Origin: Pectobacterium carotovorum | GTDB taxonomy: Bacteria; Pseudomonadota; Gammaproteobacteria; Enterobacterales; Enterobacteriaceae | DNA length: 64,000 nt | Assembly (NCBI GenBank): GCA_016415585.1 | Contig: CP066552.1 | Span: forward strand, 372,001-436,000 | Reading direction: 5' to 3' | Shown: piece by piece, positions 52,768 to 62,984 of the stretch | Numbering within the stretch: position 1 is the first letter of the stretch | Layout of the letters: each line of letters starts with the position of its first letter | Notes under the pieces: generated by a model | The model's database searches: none | What the model saw: only the letters and a program-made list of their open reading frames with translations | Told to the model about the DNA's origin: nothing | Translations under genes and position numbers: made by a program

Positions 52768-55170
52768 TTAGAAATCTACATTCACACCCAGTTGGAAGGA
52801 ACGGCCAGGTTGCACGGAGAGTGCGCGGTCATACTGTCCCTGCCGATCGTTGGTTTCAATCTGGCGACTGCTGAGATAATCCCAATATTTACGGTCAGTC
52901 AGGTTATACACGCCACCGTTAACTTTCACATTCTTGCTGATGCGATAGTAAGCCGTCAGGTCAACCATGCCATAGCCGGGAATCCGCATATACTCTGTGC
53001 TAGACGCGGGGATCGCATTACCCGCATTGGTATAGCTTTCACGGCTGGTATCCTTCGCTTGCTTCCCTTTCTGGAAGGTAGACGTCAGGGCAGCACCGTA
53101 GCGTTGGGAAGGATCGTCATAGGCGATACCTACCACGGCTTTCATTGGCGCAACGCTATCGAGGTCGACATAGCGGTCGCCGAGGTAGCGGGATTGCGAT
53201 TGGCCTTTGGTGTAGCCAAACGCCAGCGTGGTGCTGAGCCCATCAACAGCCGGGAACCAGGTGCCTAGCTGTATTTTGCTGCTGACTTCGCCGCCGTAGA
53301 TATAAGCCTTATCGCGGTTTTCCGCCTGATATATCGTACTGATGTTACTTGGAACATTGGTAAATTTATCGGGGTTAGCGCTACGACGGTAACGGGTGTT
53401 GGCGATAAAATTCTTATACGTGTTGTAGAACAGCGCGGTACGGAAGGTGATTCCCTCCGTCGCTTCACCTTTTAAGCCCCATTCTACGTTGTTGCTGGTT
53501 TCCGTTTTGAGGTCGCTATTGCCGATAAAGGCATACTGGAACGGCCCGGCATAGTTGGCGTCAAGGTTGGTGCTGCCATAAAGCTGGCTGGCATCCGGGA
53601 ACTGCGCGCCGCGACGGTACTGAACATAGGTTGTCAGCGTCGGGGTGATGTCATAGAGGAAGCTCAGAGAAGGCAGGACTTGCGTATCACTGTTGGCTTT
53701 GCTGTACAGCTTGTTGACATCGGATTCATTGATGACGCTGCCGTCACCGCTCAGACGAACCGTATTGGTCGGTTTGGTGCGTTGATGAATGGCGCGTACG
53801 GCAGGGACAACCGAGAAGGCGTGCCCTGCAAGATCCCACGTAACGGTATCCTGTACGAAGCCCCCAACGGTGTAGCTGTTGCTATCGGCTTCTGGCTGCA
53901 TGATGTTATTCGCACCCGTTTGATTAGGCGATTGCCTGAACGGACGCTCTGTTTTGCTTTGGCTGGCATTCATACCCCAACTGAACTCGTGGCGATCCCA
54001 GCTTTTCACCATATGAGTATCGAACCCGTAGGTGGTGACATTGTAGTCGGAATAGACCCGGTGGCTATCTGCCGCCGCCATCCCCGTGGTTGCTGGCAGC
54101 CAGGTGTTGTCGTGTGATTCGCTGTTTTGGAAGTAAATGCGGCTATCAACCAAATCGACCAGCGTATTGTTGACGGGCGTCCAGCGATCTTTCAGGCTGG
54201 CGGTCCAGCGGCGTGTCTCGCTGCTCTGTTGCGCCGTGCCGTAAATGGTGTTGTTACCGCTTGGCAGATTCCCCCAGTAGTCATAATGGGTGTGATTGGT
54301 TTTATGGTAATAATCCAGCGTACCGGTGAGCTGATGCTCGTCGTTGGCCTGCCAAATACCGGACGCCAAAATGGCGTTAGAGTGCCAGTTGGCAGGGTAA
54401 GCGGCGATCTCGTCGCTGTTATTACGCGTTTGCTGGCCGTCGCGGCGGCTGAGCACGACAATGCCGCGCAGTTCGTCGTCACCGCCTGCGGCAGTGATGC
54501 CATTATGCCAACCGTGGTTGGCGGAATCGTAGTCACTCTGGAAACCGAAGTAGTCCTGCTTGCCCGCTTTCAGGTAATTATCGGCAGATTTTGGTCGAAA
54601 GGAGACGCTGCCTCCGAGTGCGTTGACAGTATTTTCTGCGGAGGTGACGCCTGACTCAATATCGACGCTGCTGTACAGGTAAGGATCGATATAGTCGCGT
54701 CCCATACCGAACGTATTGAATCCGGCACGGCTAGCGTAGCTACGGCCTGTAGCATTGGGCAGGGCGATGCCATCGGTATCGATCGCCACACGGTTGCTTT
54801 CAATGCCGCGAATGTTATAGCCCGTGTAACCGCCGCGGTCGAAGCCGCTTTTCCCTGTATTGCTGCCGCCGCTGGAACCTGTTGCGCTCACCAGAGGCTG
54901 ATAACGCATGATGGTGCCAAAATTGTTGCCGCCTTCTTTTTGCATGTCTGCGGCTGTTAGCGTTGTACTTGAACCCGCTTTTTTCTCGATTTTCGGCGAG
55001 TTGACTACCATCAGGTCGTCGGTCTGTCCCGTTTTTGCTGCCGAACTGTCTGGGTTCTTCCCGCTGAGTGCGTTGTTGCCCGTGGTGCTATCCGCTGCCA
55101 TGCTGTTCAGCGCGACGCCAGTCAAGATGCCGGTGAGAAGAATTTTATTTAAATTCTTGTTAATTAACAT
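52768..55170 (-). CDS. TonB-dependent haem/haemoglobin-type receptor
   Basis: An 800-residue outer-membrane receptor. A signal peptide ends near SMAA; a TonB-box-like DDLMVVNS follows at about 51, then the plug (GYNIRGIESNRVAIDTDGIALP) and a 22-strand barrel ending in the terminal Phe of GVNVDF. The stretch YRRGAQFPDASQLYGS corresponds to the FRAP region of haemoglobin/transferrin/lactoferrin-type receptors. Haem, haemoglobin or another host iron protein is the likely class of ligand; the exact one is not known. No transport partners are adjacent. A Fur box precedes it. Confidence 0.82.
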   Translation of the reverse strand: MLINKNLNKILLTGILTGVALNSMAADSTTGNNALSGKNPDSSAAKTGQTDDLMVVNSPKIEKKAGSSTTLTAADMQKEGGNNFGTIMRYQPLVSATGSSGGSNTGKSGFDRGGYTGYNIRGIESNRVAIDTDGIALPNATGRSYASRAGFNTFGMGRDYIDPYLYSSVDIESGVTSAENTVNALGGSVSFRPKSADNYLKAGKQDYFGFQSDYDSANHGWHNGITAAGGDDELRGIVVLSRRDGQQTRNNSDEIAAYPANWHSNAILASGIWQANDEHQLTGTLDYYHKTNHTHYDYWGNLPSGNNTIYGTAQQSSETRRWTASLKDRWTPVNNTLVDLVDSRIYFQNSESHDNTWLPATTGMAAADSHRVYSDYNVTTYGFDTHMVKSWDRHEFSWGMNASQSKTERPFRQSPNQTGANNIMQPEADSNSYTVGGFVQDTVTWDLAGHAFSVVPAVRAIHQRTKPTNTVRLSGDGSVINESDVNKLYSKANSDTQVLPSLSFLYDITPTLTTYVQYRRGAQFPDASQLYGSTNLDANYAGPFQYAFIGNSDLKTETSNNVEWGLKGEATEGITFRTALFYNTYKNFIANTRYRRSANPDKFTNVPSNISTIYQAENRDKAYIYGGEVSSKIQLGTWFPAVDGLSTTLAFGYTKGQSQSRYLGDRYVDLDSVAPMKAVVGIAYDDPSQRYGAALTSTFQKGKQAKDTSRESYTNAGNAIPASSTEYMRIPGYGMVDLTAYYRISKNVKVNGGVYNLTDRKYWDYLSSRQIETNDRQGQYDRALSVQPGRSFQLGVNVDF

Positions 55171-55286
55171 AATGATACTCTGCTATAAGGGTTGTTCTGG
55201 CCAGCGGCGTTGGGGGAAACATGGCGTGCTGGTAGCTAACGTCTGCAAAGGAAATGCAAGGCGTCGAATAACATTAATTATCATGT

Positions 55287-55305
55287 GGAAATGATAACTA
55301 TTATC
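55287..55305. promoter_or_regulatory. Fur box of the TonB-dependent receptor gene
   Basis: GGAAATGATAACTATTATC matches the 19-bp Fur consensus at 15 positions. A second, weaker half (AGCATTATCATTT) lies at about 55315-55327. The site is about 120 bp upstream of the receptor start, which implies iron repression. Confidence 0.75.
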
Positions 55306-55422
55306 AATATGCTAAGCATTATCATTTGTTGTTGCAACGATGATGAATAATTCTTAATGAAACGGTATGTGTGCTATCAATACTGACGCGGCGGTGTATG
55401 CGCGATGTATCAATGAGGCGTA

Positions 55423-55758
55423 ATGAAATTACCGACTTACGAAACTGACTGCTATGAGCTGGACGATGGCGAAGCGCTTAACCGCGAGTACCCAGACTCA
55501 TTCTGGATTCCAGACAACGCGGTGCGTGAATCATTAGCACCCGACGATTTTGTTAAATTGATTTTCCGTATGGAAAAAACCGCAGGCGCGGATGCGCTGT
55601 CGGTAGAAAGGATGTGGGTCAGAGTGACGAAAAAGCATCACACGTTTTACGAGGGTGTTTTAGATAATGACCCCACGGGAAGTGATTGCGTGCAGTGCGG
55701 CCAGAGCGTGATGTTTCAGGCTCGTCACGTGATTGGCATTTATGGAAAAGATGGCTAG
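55423..55758 (+). CDS. Small hypothetical protein, possibly immunity-type
   Basis: A 111-residue acidic cytosolic protein with no signal peptide. The C-terminal half (VKLIFRM, ERMWVRVTKK, EGVLDNDPTGSD, GQSVMFQARHVIGIYG) has the strand pattern of DUF2314-like proteins, a group often found among immunity genes; I recall the resemblance but cannot test it. First of three closely spaced same-strand genes. Confidence 0.6.
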   Translation: MKLPTYETDCYELDDGEALNREYPDSFWIPDNAVRESLAPDDFVKLIFRMEKTAGADALSVERMWVRVTKKHHTFYEGVLDNDPTGSDCVQCGQSVMFQARHVIGIYGKDG

Positions 55759-55807
55759 CAGCGTTGCTATCCGTGCGCTGTTCTGATGGTTGATAGGGTA
55801 TTTGTTG

Positions 55808-56458
55808 ATGAAGATTGCTGCACTTAGGTCGAAGGCTCGGCGTAACACGCTGGAAGTCGAACATATTCTTGCGGCGGCGAAAGCGCGCTTGCCGGGGTTA
55901 CGCGATGAGCTTAATCGGCTATCCGCTGAGTTTAACTGGTCTCACTCACCGTACTTGCCCGACGGCACACACGTTGTTCCGTTAGCGAAATGGGCTGAAA
56001 TTGCAGGCGCTTATGCTGAGGATGGGTTTGAAGCACTCGGCGTGCTGGCGGCCGAACCCGATAATGCCGCGTATGCGATTGGCCTACTGGAAGAGCTTCG
56101 GTCTCATGCCGCGGTGGATGCGCTGATCGCTTTCTTTCCCGCAGTCATGCAGGCTCCTGAACAGGCACCCGAAACGGCGTGGTGCCTTACCACTGCCTAT
56201 AACTTACTCCTGAGCATCAAAGGCAGCGTTGTGGCGACGGATGAGCAGGCAACCGCCGTTCGCACTTTCCTGATGCGGCTGTTACCGCTGGCGACGACGG
56301 AACATCACACCTTACGGATATTCTGTGCGCTGCGTGGCGTGGGCGATTCATCCTCTCTGGATCTGCTGGCAAACCAGAACGATCTGGCTCCGCCCAATAA
56401 CACGATAAGGATGAGCGCAATACGCGCTATTCGTCAGCGGTTGCGAAATACACGCTGA
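55808..56458 (+). CDS. Hypothetical helical-repeat protein
   Basis: About 216 residues from the ATG at 55808 (MKIAALRSKAR); the frame opens at 55790. The C-terminal two-thirds is all-helical with HEAT-like repeats (AIGLLEELRSHAAVDALIAFF, ALRGVGDSSSLDLLA, SAIRAIRQRL). No signal peptide or catalytic motif. I do not recognise the family. It sits between the preceding small gene and a SUKH-like gene, spaced 49 and 35 bp, so an operon is likely. Confidence 0.6.
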   Translation: MKIAALRSKARRNTLEVEHILAAAKARLPGLRDELNRLSAEFNWSHSPYLPDGTHVVPLAKWAEIAGAYAEDGFEALGVLAAEPDNAAYAIGLLEELRSHAAVDALIAFFPAVMQAPEQAPETAWCLTTAYNLLLSIKGSVVATDEQATAVRTFLMRLLPLATTEHHTLRIFCALRGVGDSSSLDLLANQNDLAPPNNTIRMSAIRAIRQRLRNTR

Positions 56459-56493
56459 CTTTTTCCTTCGCTGCTACTGCGAGATGACCCACG

Positions 56494-56997
56494 ATGTCGA
56501 TTGAAATACCTGAATCCGTTCTTCCACTGTTTCACGCGGCAGGTTGGCCGCGTGTCGCCGAGCAACCAATCCCGCCGTTTGTGCCGGAGAACCATCCGGC
56601 TTTCGCTATCCTGCGCGCGTTCAGTGGGCTGACGGTCGGGCAGTGTGGCACAGGAGAAGCATGTGCCAGTGGCGATATTATTTTTGGCGGCAGTGAAGAT
56701 TTGCAGGAAGATGAAACGCTGCTCGAGTGGCAAGGTATTTTGAGCTCGACGTTAATTCTTGTCGGTGAAACCCACCATTCTCACGGTGCTCTGCTGATGG
56801 ATAGCACGGGAGCCTGCTACGGGATGAGCTTTATCCATGATGCATTCTGGTTTGAAGGGGCAACTTTCGGTGCCGCCGTTGAACGCATTCTGCTGGGCCG
56901 CAAGGGGCAACCGATGCTGCGACCAGACCAGCCGTCAATTTCTGTGTATGGCGAAACGATTACCGCAGATCATCCGAGCGTTCATCGCTACCGCTAG
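56494..56997 (+). CDS. SUKH-3-like immunity protein
   Basis: A 167-residue protein with the SUKH-3 layout: VLPLFHAAGWPR at the start, a short helical region with HPAFAILRAFSGLTV, then a strand-rich core with LVGETHHSHGALLMDSTGACYGMS, and a C-terminal helix AAVERILLGRKG. SUKH proteins are immunity partners of polymorphic nuclease toxins. No toxin gene is visible nearby, so it would be an orphan immunity protein. The family call is by eye. Confidence 0.7.
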   Translation: MSIEIPESVLPLFHAAGWPRVAEQPIPPFVPENHPAFAILRAFSGLTVGQCGTGEACASGDIIFGGSEDLQEDETLLEWQGILSSTLILVGETHHSHGALLMDSTGACYGMSFIHDAFWFEGATFGAAVERILLGRKGQPMLRPDQPSISVYGETITADHPSVHRYR

Positions 56998-57184
56998 CCA
57001 CCTTCTCCCATCGTACGCATTCACATCAGCCATCGCCAATGTGGAGTCGCAGCACGGTTCTCTGTGAGATTGTTCCCTGTGACATCACCTCATCAGATAA
57101 GGTACTATTCCCGCCAAACATACCGCCGCTATGGCGTGCCGGAAAGCGTAACCATCGCGCCGCGATGTGAGGGAAGTGAGATAA

Positions 57185-59455
57185 ATGAGTGAGATGACTC
57201 ATGACGGCGCAGAAAGCCTTGCGCTGCGCACGTTTACCGAAAATGCATACCTAAATTATTCCATGTACGTCATCATGGACAGGGCATTGCCGTTCATTGG
57301 CGATGGCCTGAAGCCTGTGCAGCGTCGCATTGTGTATGCGATGTCCGAGCTGGGACTGAATTCCAGCGCCAAATTTAAAAAATCTGCCCGTACCGTGGGT
57401 GACGTGCTGGGTAAATACCATCCGCACGGCGACAGCGCCTGCTATGAAGCGATGGTGCTGATGGCGCAGCCGTTCTCTTACCGCTACCCGCTGGTGGATG
57501 GTCAGGGGAACTGGGGGGCACCGGACGATCCGAAATCGTTCGCCGCCATGCGTTATACCGAATCGCGGTTGTCCAAATATGCAGAACTGCTGCTGTCCGA
57601 GCTCGGGCAGGGCACGGTCGATTACACCCCGAACTTTGATGGCACGATGCAAGAGCCGAAGATGCTGCCTGCGCGTCTGCCGAATATTCTGCTGAACGGC
57701 ACCACCGGGATCGCCGTTGGGATGGCGACGGATATACCGCCGCACAACGTGCGTGAAGTCGCCGCCGCCGCCGTGATGCTGCTGGAAAACCCCAAAGCCT
57801 CGCTGGAAGAGTTGTTGCAGCATGTCCAAGGGCCGGATTTCCCGACGGAAGCTGAAATCATTACGCCACGCGATGAAGTGCGCAAACTCTACCAAAATGG
57901 CCGTGGTTCAGTGCGTATGCGTGCAGTCTGGAAGAAAGAAGACGGTGATGTCGTCATTACCGCGCTGCCACATCAGGTTTCTGGTGCCAAAGTGCTGGAG
58001 CAGATTGCCAGCCAGATGCGTGCGAAGAAGCTGCCGATGGTCGAAGACCTGCGTGATGAATCGGATCACGAGAATCCAACCCGTTTGGTGCTGGTGCCGC
58101 GCTCGAACCGGATCGATATGGATCAGGTGATGAACCATTTGTTCGCCACGACCGATCTGGAAAAAAGCTATCGCGTTAACATGAACATGATCGGTCTGGA
58201 TGGTCGTCCTAGCGTGAAAGGGCTGGTCGAGATCCTGAGCGAATGGCTGGTCTTCCGTCGCGACACCGTGTGCCGCCGTCTGAACTACCGTCTGGAAAAA
58301 GTGCTCAAGCGCCTGCATATCCTTGAAGGCTTGCTGATCGCGTTCCTGAATATTGACGAAGTGATTCATATCATCCGCACGGAAGATGAGCCGAAGCCCG
58401 TTCTGATGCGCCAGTTCAGCCTGAGTGAAACACAGGCTGAAGCGATCCTAGAGCTGAAATTACGTCATTTGGCCAAGCTGGAAGAGGTGAAAATCCGTGG
58501 TGAGCAGGGCGATCTTGCAAAAGAGCGCGATCAGCTTCAAGCACTGTTGGCATCCGATCGTAAGCTCAGCAACCTGATTAAGAAAGAAATTCAGTCAGAT
58601 GCGCAAGCCTATGGTGACGATCGCCGTTCGCCGCTGCGTGAACGTAGCGAAGCGAAAGCGATGAGCGAGCACGACTTTGTGCCGTCCGAACCGGTTACCA
58701 TTGTGCTGTCAGAAATGGGCTGGGTACGTAGCGCGAAAGGGCATGACATCGATCCTACTGGGCTGAGCTATAAAGCGGGCGATAGCTTCCGCGCTGTGGC
58801 GAAAGGTAAGAGCAATCAGCCCGTGGTGTTCATTGACTCCACCGGCCGCAGCTATGCACTGGATCCGATCACGCTGCCTTCTGCACGTGGTCAGGGGGAG
58901 CCGCTGACGGGCAAACTCACGCCGCCGCCGGGCGCGACGATTGAACAGGTGCTGATGGCCGCGGACGATCAGCCGCTGCTGATGGCATCCGATGCGGGCT
59001 ACGGCTTCGTCTGTACCTTCAACGATCTGGTGGCGCGTAACCGCGCGGGTAAAGCGATTATTACACTGCCGGATAATGCGAAGGCGCTGGCACCGATCGA
59101 GATCAAAGGCGACGATAACCTGCTGATGGCGATCACCGCCGCAGGCAGAATGCTGCTGTTCCCTGTCTCCGATCTGCCACAGCTGTCGAAAGGTAAGGGC
59201 AACAAGATTGTGTCTATCTCCTCGGCTGATTTTGCGGAAGGCAAAGATCGTCTGACCTGGCTGTATCTTCTGCCACCACAGGCTTCAGTCACGCTGTACT
59301 TCGGTAAGCGTAAGCTGGTGCTGCGTCCAAACGAGCTTCAGAAGTATCAGGGCGAACGCGGGCGGAAAGGCACATTGCTGCGTGGGCTACAGCGTATCGA
59401 CCGGATTGAGGTGGATGCACCGCAGCAAATTAGCACCGGCAGCAGCGAAGAATAA
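57185..59455 (+). CDS. parC: DNA topoisomerase IV subunit A
   Basis: Catalytic subunit of topoisomerase IV. The active-site Tyr lies in [11 protein letters not shown] (about residue 124). The quinolone-resistance region reads [12 protein letters not shown] with Ser84 and Glu88, equivalent to E. coli Ser80 and Glu84, so it is the susceptible type. The C-terminal beta-pinwheel carries [18 protein letters not shown] repeats. 756 residues, four more than E. coli at the N-terminus. Confidence 0.97.
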   Translation: MSEMTHDGAESLALRTFTENAYLNYSMYVIMDRALPFIGDGLKPVQRRIVYAMSELGLNSSAKFKKSARTVGDVLGKYHPHGDSACYEAMVLMAQPFSYRYPLVDGQGNWGAPDDPKSFAAMRYTESRLSKYAELLLSELGQGTVDYTPNFDGTMQEPKMLPARLPNILLNGTTGIAVGMATDIPPHNVREVAAAAVMLLENPKASLEELLQHVQGPDFPTEAEIITPRDEVRKLYQNGRGSVRMRAVWKKEDGDVVITALPHQVSGAKVLEQIASQMRAKKLPMVEDLRDESDHENPTRLVLVPRSNRIDMDQVMNHLFATTDLEKSYRVNMNMIGLDGRPSVKGLVEILSEWLVFRRDTVCRRLNYRLEKVLKRLHILEGLLIAFLNIDEVIHIIRTEDEPKPVLMRQFSLSETQAEAILELKLRHLAKLEEVKIRGEQGDLAKERDQLQALLASDRKLSNLIKKEIQSDAQAYGDDRRSPLRERSEAKAMSEHDFVPSEPVTIVLSEMGWVRSAKGHDIDPTGLSYKAGDSFRAVAKGKSNQPVVFIDSTGRSYALDPITLPSARGQGEPLTGKLTPPPGATIEQVLMAADDQPLLMASDAGYGFVCTFNDLVARNRAGKAIITLPDNAKALAPIEIKGDDNLLMAITAAGRMLLFPVSDLPQLSKGKGNKIVSISSADFAEGKDRLTWLYLLPPQASVTLYFGKRKLVLRPNELQKYQGERGRKGTLLRGLQRIDRIEVDAPQQISTGSSEE

Positions 59456-59482
59456 CGCCTCCGTATTGTCATGTGCATGTTG

Positions 59483-59517
59483 AGAAAGGCGGTGTCATAC
59501 CGCCTTTCTTTAGTTTC
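59483..59517 (+). terminator. Terminator of parC
   Basis: GAAAGGCGGT / ACCGCCTTTC stem with a short loop followed by TTTAGTTT. Confidence 0.75.
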
Positions 59518-59605
59518 CGGTTGCCATCCCGTCGCAAATTGAATCACCGTGTGTTTTAGCGCGAAATCGCTATACTAGCGGCGGCTGTCGGCTCATGAGG
59601 TTGCT

Positions 59606-60343
59606 ATGTTATCCATTTTGCGTTTTTTTATTGTCGTTATATTTTCGATTTTGATCTGTATTTTTGGCTTGTTTTACTGCCTGTTCAGCCCTCGAAATCC
59701 CCGCCATGTAGCGACTTTCGGCCATCTTTTTGGTCGCTTGTCCGTCGTGTTTGGCCTGAAAGTAGAAATGCGGATACCGGAAGAAGCGGCGCATTACGGC
59801 AACTGCATCTATATCGCGAATCATCAGAACAACTACGATATGGTCACGGTATCCAGCGCAGTTCAGCCTCGTACTGTTACCGTGGGCAAGAAAAGCCTGC
59901 TGTGGATCCCGTTCTTCGGGCCGCTTTATTGGCTGACGGGTAACTTGCTGATTGACCGTGAAAACCGCACTAAAGCGCATGGCACCATTGCCCAGGTCGT
60001 GAAGCATATTAAAGAGCGTAACACGTCTATCTGGATGTTCCCCGAAGGTACTCGCAGCCGTGGACGCGGCCTGCTACCATTCAAAACCGGTGCCTTTCAT
60101 GCCGCGATTAGCGCAGAAGTGCCGATTGTGCCGATTTGCGTTTCCACGACCAGCAACAAGGTGAAGTTGAACCGCTGGAATAACGGGCTCGTTATCGTCG
60201 AAATGTTGCCACCCATTGATACCCGCGCATATACCAAAGAGCAGGTTCGCGAACTGGCGACACACTGCCATGATGTGATGGCTGCCAAGATTGCGGAGCT
60301 GGATGCGGAAGTGGCGGCGCGCGAATCAGCAAACAAAAAATAA
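59606..60343 (+). CDS. plsC: 1-acyl-sn-glycerol-3-phosphate acyltransferase PlsC
   Basis: Inner-membrane enzyme that adds the second acyl chain in phosphatidic acid synthesis. An N-terminal membrane helix (about 4-26) precedes the HX4D motif (His73, Asp78 in NHQNNYD) and FPEGTRSRG, the phosphate-binding motif near residue 144. 245 residues. In E. coli the order parC-plsC-ftsP is the same. Confidence 0.96.
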   Translation: MLSILRFFIVVIFSILICIFGLFYCLFSPRNPRHVATFGHLFGRLSVVFGLKVEMRIPEEAAHYGNCIYIANHQNNYDMVTVSSAVQPRTVTVGKKSLLWIPFFGPLYWLTGNLLIDRENRTKAHGTIAQVVKHIKERNTSIWMFPEGTRSRGRGLLPFKTGAFHAAISAEVPIVPICVSTTSNKVKLNRWNNGLVIVEMLPPIDTRAYTKEQVRELATHCHDVMAAKIAELDAEVAARESANKK

Positions 60344-60442
60344 GTTTCCCCTCGGGTTACGCGATTATTTCTTCCGATTGTCTATTCAAGAACGAATCGG
60401 AAGTTAAACTTTGCTTACGGTTAATGGATTTACGGAGTCATT

Positions 60443-61858
60443 ATGTCACTCAGCCGACGTCAGTTTATTCAGGCATCGGGCCTTGCGTTATGTGCGGGTA
60501 TGACGCCACTGGTAGCCAAAGCCAGTGGGAATCCCGCCGCATTGCCGATACCGCCATTACTGGAGTCGCGCCGAGGCCAGCCGCTTTTTCTGACCATGCA
60601 GCGTGCCCATTGGGCATTCTCTGGCGACCGTAAGACCTCAGTTTGGGGAATCAACGGCCATTATCTGGGGCCGACGGTGCGAGTGTATGACGGCGATGAC
60701 GTTAAGCTGATTTACAGTAACCGCCTGAATGAGCCTGTCGCGATGACAATCGGCGGCTTGCAGGTGCCGGGGCCGCTGATGGGCGGCGCGGCTCGCATCA
60801 TTTCTCCGGGAACCGACTGGTCACCGGTATTGCCCGTTCGTCAGCCAGCGGCGACCTGCTGGTATCATGCGAATACGCCGAACCGCATGGCCCCGCATAT
60901 CTATAACGGGCTGGCTGGGCTATGGCTGGTGGAAGACAGCGCCAGTAAATCTCTGCCGCTTCCCAATCACTACGGTGTTGATGATTTCCCATTGATTATT
61001 CAGGATAAACGGCTGGATAACTTCGGTGTCCCTCTCTATAACCCGCCTTCTAACGGCGGATTTGTGGGGGACTCGCTGCTCGTCAACGGCGTGCAAAATC
61101 CCTTTGTTGAAGTGTCCCGTGGTTGGGTTCGCCTGAGATTGCTGAACGCGTCGAACTCCCGGCGCTATGTGATGCGGCTGAGCGATGGCCGGGCGATGCA
61201 TGTGATTGCCAGCGATCAAGGGCTATTACCGGCACCGATGGCGGTGAACCAGCTTTCTCTTGCGCCCGGCGAGCGACGCGAAATTCTGATCGATATGTCG
61301 CAAGGCGAAGAGGTCACGCTGACGGCAGGCGAGTCGGCAGGGATTATGGATCGTCTGCGCGGGTTGTTTGAGCCGTCCAGCATCCTGATTTCGACGCAAA
61401 TACTCACGCTGAAGCCGACCGGGCTGTTGCCATTAGTCACGGACAACCTGCCGATGCGTTTGCTGGCCGACAACATCATTGAAGGCAGCATCAGTCGCAC
61501 GCGTGAGTTCCGTCTGGGGGACAATCTGCCCGGCATCAACGGCGCGATGTGGGACATGACGCGGGCCGATGTACAAACTCAGCTTGGCCGCTGTGAGCGC
61601 TGGATTATCCACGCCGACACGCCGCAGGCTTTCCACATTCAGGGCGTAAAATTCCTGGTGCGCAGCGCGAATGGTCGTCCGCCAGCGGTGGAAGACAGCG
61701 GCTGGAAAGATACGGTGTGGGTAGATAGCGATGTCGAGCTGCTGGTTTATTTCACGCAGCCTTCTTCAATGGCGTTCCCTTTCCTGTATTACAGCCAGAC
61801 GTTGGAACTGGCCGATCGCGGCTCGACGGGGCAGCTCATCGTACAATCTGCGATGTAA
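60443..61858 (+). CDS. ftsP: Cell division protein FtsP (SufI)
   Basis: Multicopper-oxidase-fold protein without the copper ligands, exported folded by the Tat system; it stabilises the divisome under stress. The Tat signal is SRRQFIQASGLAL at residues 4-16. Three cupredoxin domains follow. 471 residues against 470 in E. coli. Confidence 0.95.
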   Translation: MSLSRRQFIQASGLALCAGMTPLVAKASGNPAALPIPPLLESRRGQPLFLTMQRAHWAFSGDRKTSVWGINGHYLGPTVRVYDGDDVKLIYSNRLNEPVAMTIGGLQVPGPLMGGAARIISPGTDWSPVLPVRQPAATCWYHANTPNRMAPHIYNGLAGLWLVEDSASKSLPLPNHYGVDDFPLIIQDKRLDNFGVPLYNPPSNGGFVGDSLLVNGVQNPFVEVSRGWVRLRLLNASNSRRYVMRLSDGRAMHVIASDQGLLPAPMAVNQLSLAPGERREILIDMSQGEEVTLTAGESAGIMDRLRGLFEPSSILISTQILTLKPTGLLPLVTDNLPMRLLADNIIEGSISRTREFRLGDNLPGINGAMWDMTRADVQTQLGRCERWIIHADTPQAFHIQGVKFLVRSANGRPPAVEDSGWKDTVWVDSDVELLVYFTQPSSMAFPFLYYSQTLELADRGSTGQLIVQSAM

Positions 61859-62197
61859 ACCGACCCATAGCCTGCCAACTTCTCCGCGTTACCCTCCGCC
61901 GTGACAAATGTGACGGCGATGCTTATCTGTTTCTTAATGTGATCCACCTCTATTCAGACAAACCAAAATTAAAGATGCGAAGGCGTGCGGACGATACCTT
62001 ATATATTGATGTTGCTATTAATTAAGGGTGAATGGCGTTCTGCGTCGCGTACTGTTCCGAGTCTGATTGGTGCTAAAAGAACATTTTTTATTACAACAAT
62101 GTCAGAGTCGAGCGTTTCGTTTCGCTATGAAATCAGGTTCACTTTCTGTTTTAACCTGTACGCAGCCAGAACGCTGCGTCATTAAAAGGGCTGCACT
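61859..62197. other. Gap between ftsP and the GntR/UTRA gene
   Basis: A 339-bp intergenic stretch. I see no repeat, RNA or terminator with confidence. A 66-codon open frame at 61985 has no family signature or ribosome site and is not called. Confidence 0.4.
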
Positions 62198-62935
62198 ATG
62201 CGGGAATTACTGCTTTGGGTCAGGGATCAGCTGGCTGGAGCGCCATCGGCGCCTCGCTACATGCAGCTCGCGTCGTTGCTTGAATCAGAAATCGGCCGCC
62301 GTAAGACGTTATCCGGCCAGTTCTTACCCGCCGAAAGGCTGATTGCGCAGCAGTTGGGATTATCGCGCGTAACGGTTTCCCGTTCCCTGTCACTGCTGGA
62401 AGAAAAAGGGCTGATTGTGCGCCAGCAAGGTGTGGGAACCCGTGTAGCTCAACGGCTGAACTACGCGTTGAGTGCTGAGGATGAAGGGTTCACCGCGCTG
62501 ATATTGAAACAAGGCGGCGTTGCTGGCAGCCTTTGGTTAGAAAAGGCAATACAGGTTCCGCCTGCTGCCATCGCCGCAAAAATGTCTCTGCCGGAAGGCG
62601 AGGCCGTCACTTATCTGCGACGCGTCCGGCTCAGCAATGGCGAGCCTGTTTCGCTGGAAACGACCTGGATACCGCAAAAATTCCTACCCGACCCGGAAGC
62701 GCTTGAGCAATCTCTCTATCAATATTGGGTGACGCGTGGCATCACACCGGACAAAAAACGCTATCGTTTCAAAGCGATTGCCTGTAAGGCAGACATCGCT
62801 GCGCTTCTTGGTATTGCGGCGGAGGCACCTGCGCTGTACTGCCAACTGCATGTTTATAACGAACGGGGTGAACTGCTGGAATACAGCGAAGCACATTGCC
62901 GTAGCGATGTGTATGAGATTCAGTTTGCCGATTAG
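62198..62935 (+). CDS. GntR/UTRA family transcriptional regulator
   Basis: A 245-residue HutC-type regulator. The winged helix-turn-helix lies at about 10-80 (LPAERLIAQQLGLSRVTVSRSLSLLEE, then RQQGVGTRV). The UTRA ligand domain covers about 95-240 (VTYLRRVRLSNGEPVSLETTW is typical). UTRA proteins usually sense sugar phosphates or small metabolites. Convergent with dkgA; no obvious target operon in the window. Confidence 0.85.
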   Translation: MRELLLWVRDQLAGAPSAPRYMQLASLLESEIGRRKTLSGQFLPAERLIAQQLGLSRVTVSRSLSLLEEKGLIVRQQGVGTRVAQRLNYALSAEDEGFTALILKQGGVAGSLWLEKAIQVPPAAIAAKMSLPEGEAVTYLRRVRLSNGEPVSLETTWIPQKFLPDPEALEQSLYQYWVTRGITPDKKRYRFKAIACKADIAALLGIAAEAPALYCQLHVYNERGELLEYSEAHCRSDVYEIQFAD

Positions 62936-62941
62936 AAGAAC

Positions 62942-62968
62942 AATGCCAGCCCGGTGAAGGCTGGCATT
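62942..62968. terminator. Hairpin between the GntR/UTRA gene and dkgA
   Basis: AATGCCAGCC / GGCTGGCATT stem between convergent genes. It lacks a clear T-run on the plus strand and is followed by TGTTCTTC on the minus strand. Confidence 0.6.
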
Positions 62969-62984
62969 GACGGTGGCTTAGCTC

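Noticed and set aside
61985..62185. A 66-codon frame between ftsP and the UTRA regulator
   Set aside because: No ribosome site, no signature, and overlapped by another frame; treated as non-coding.
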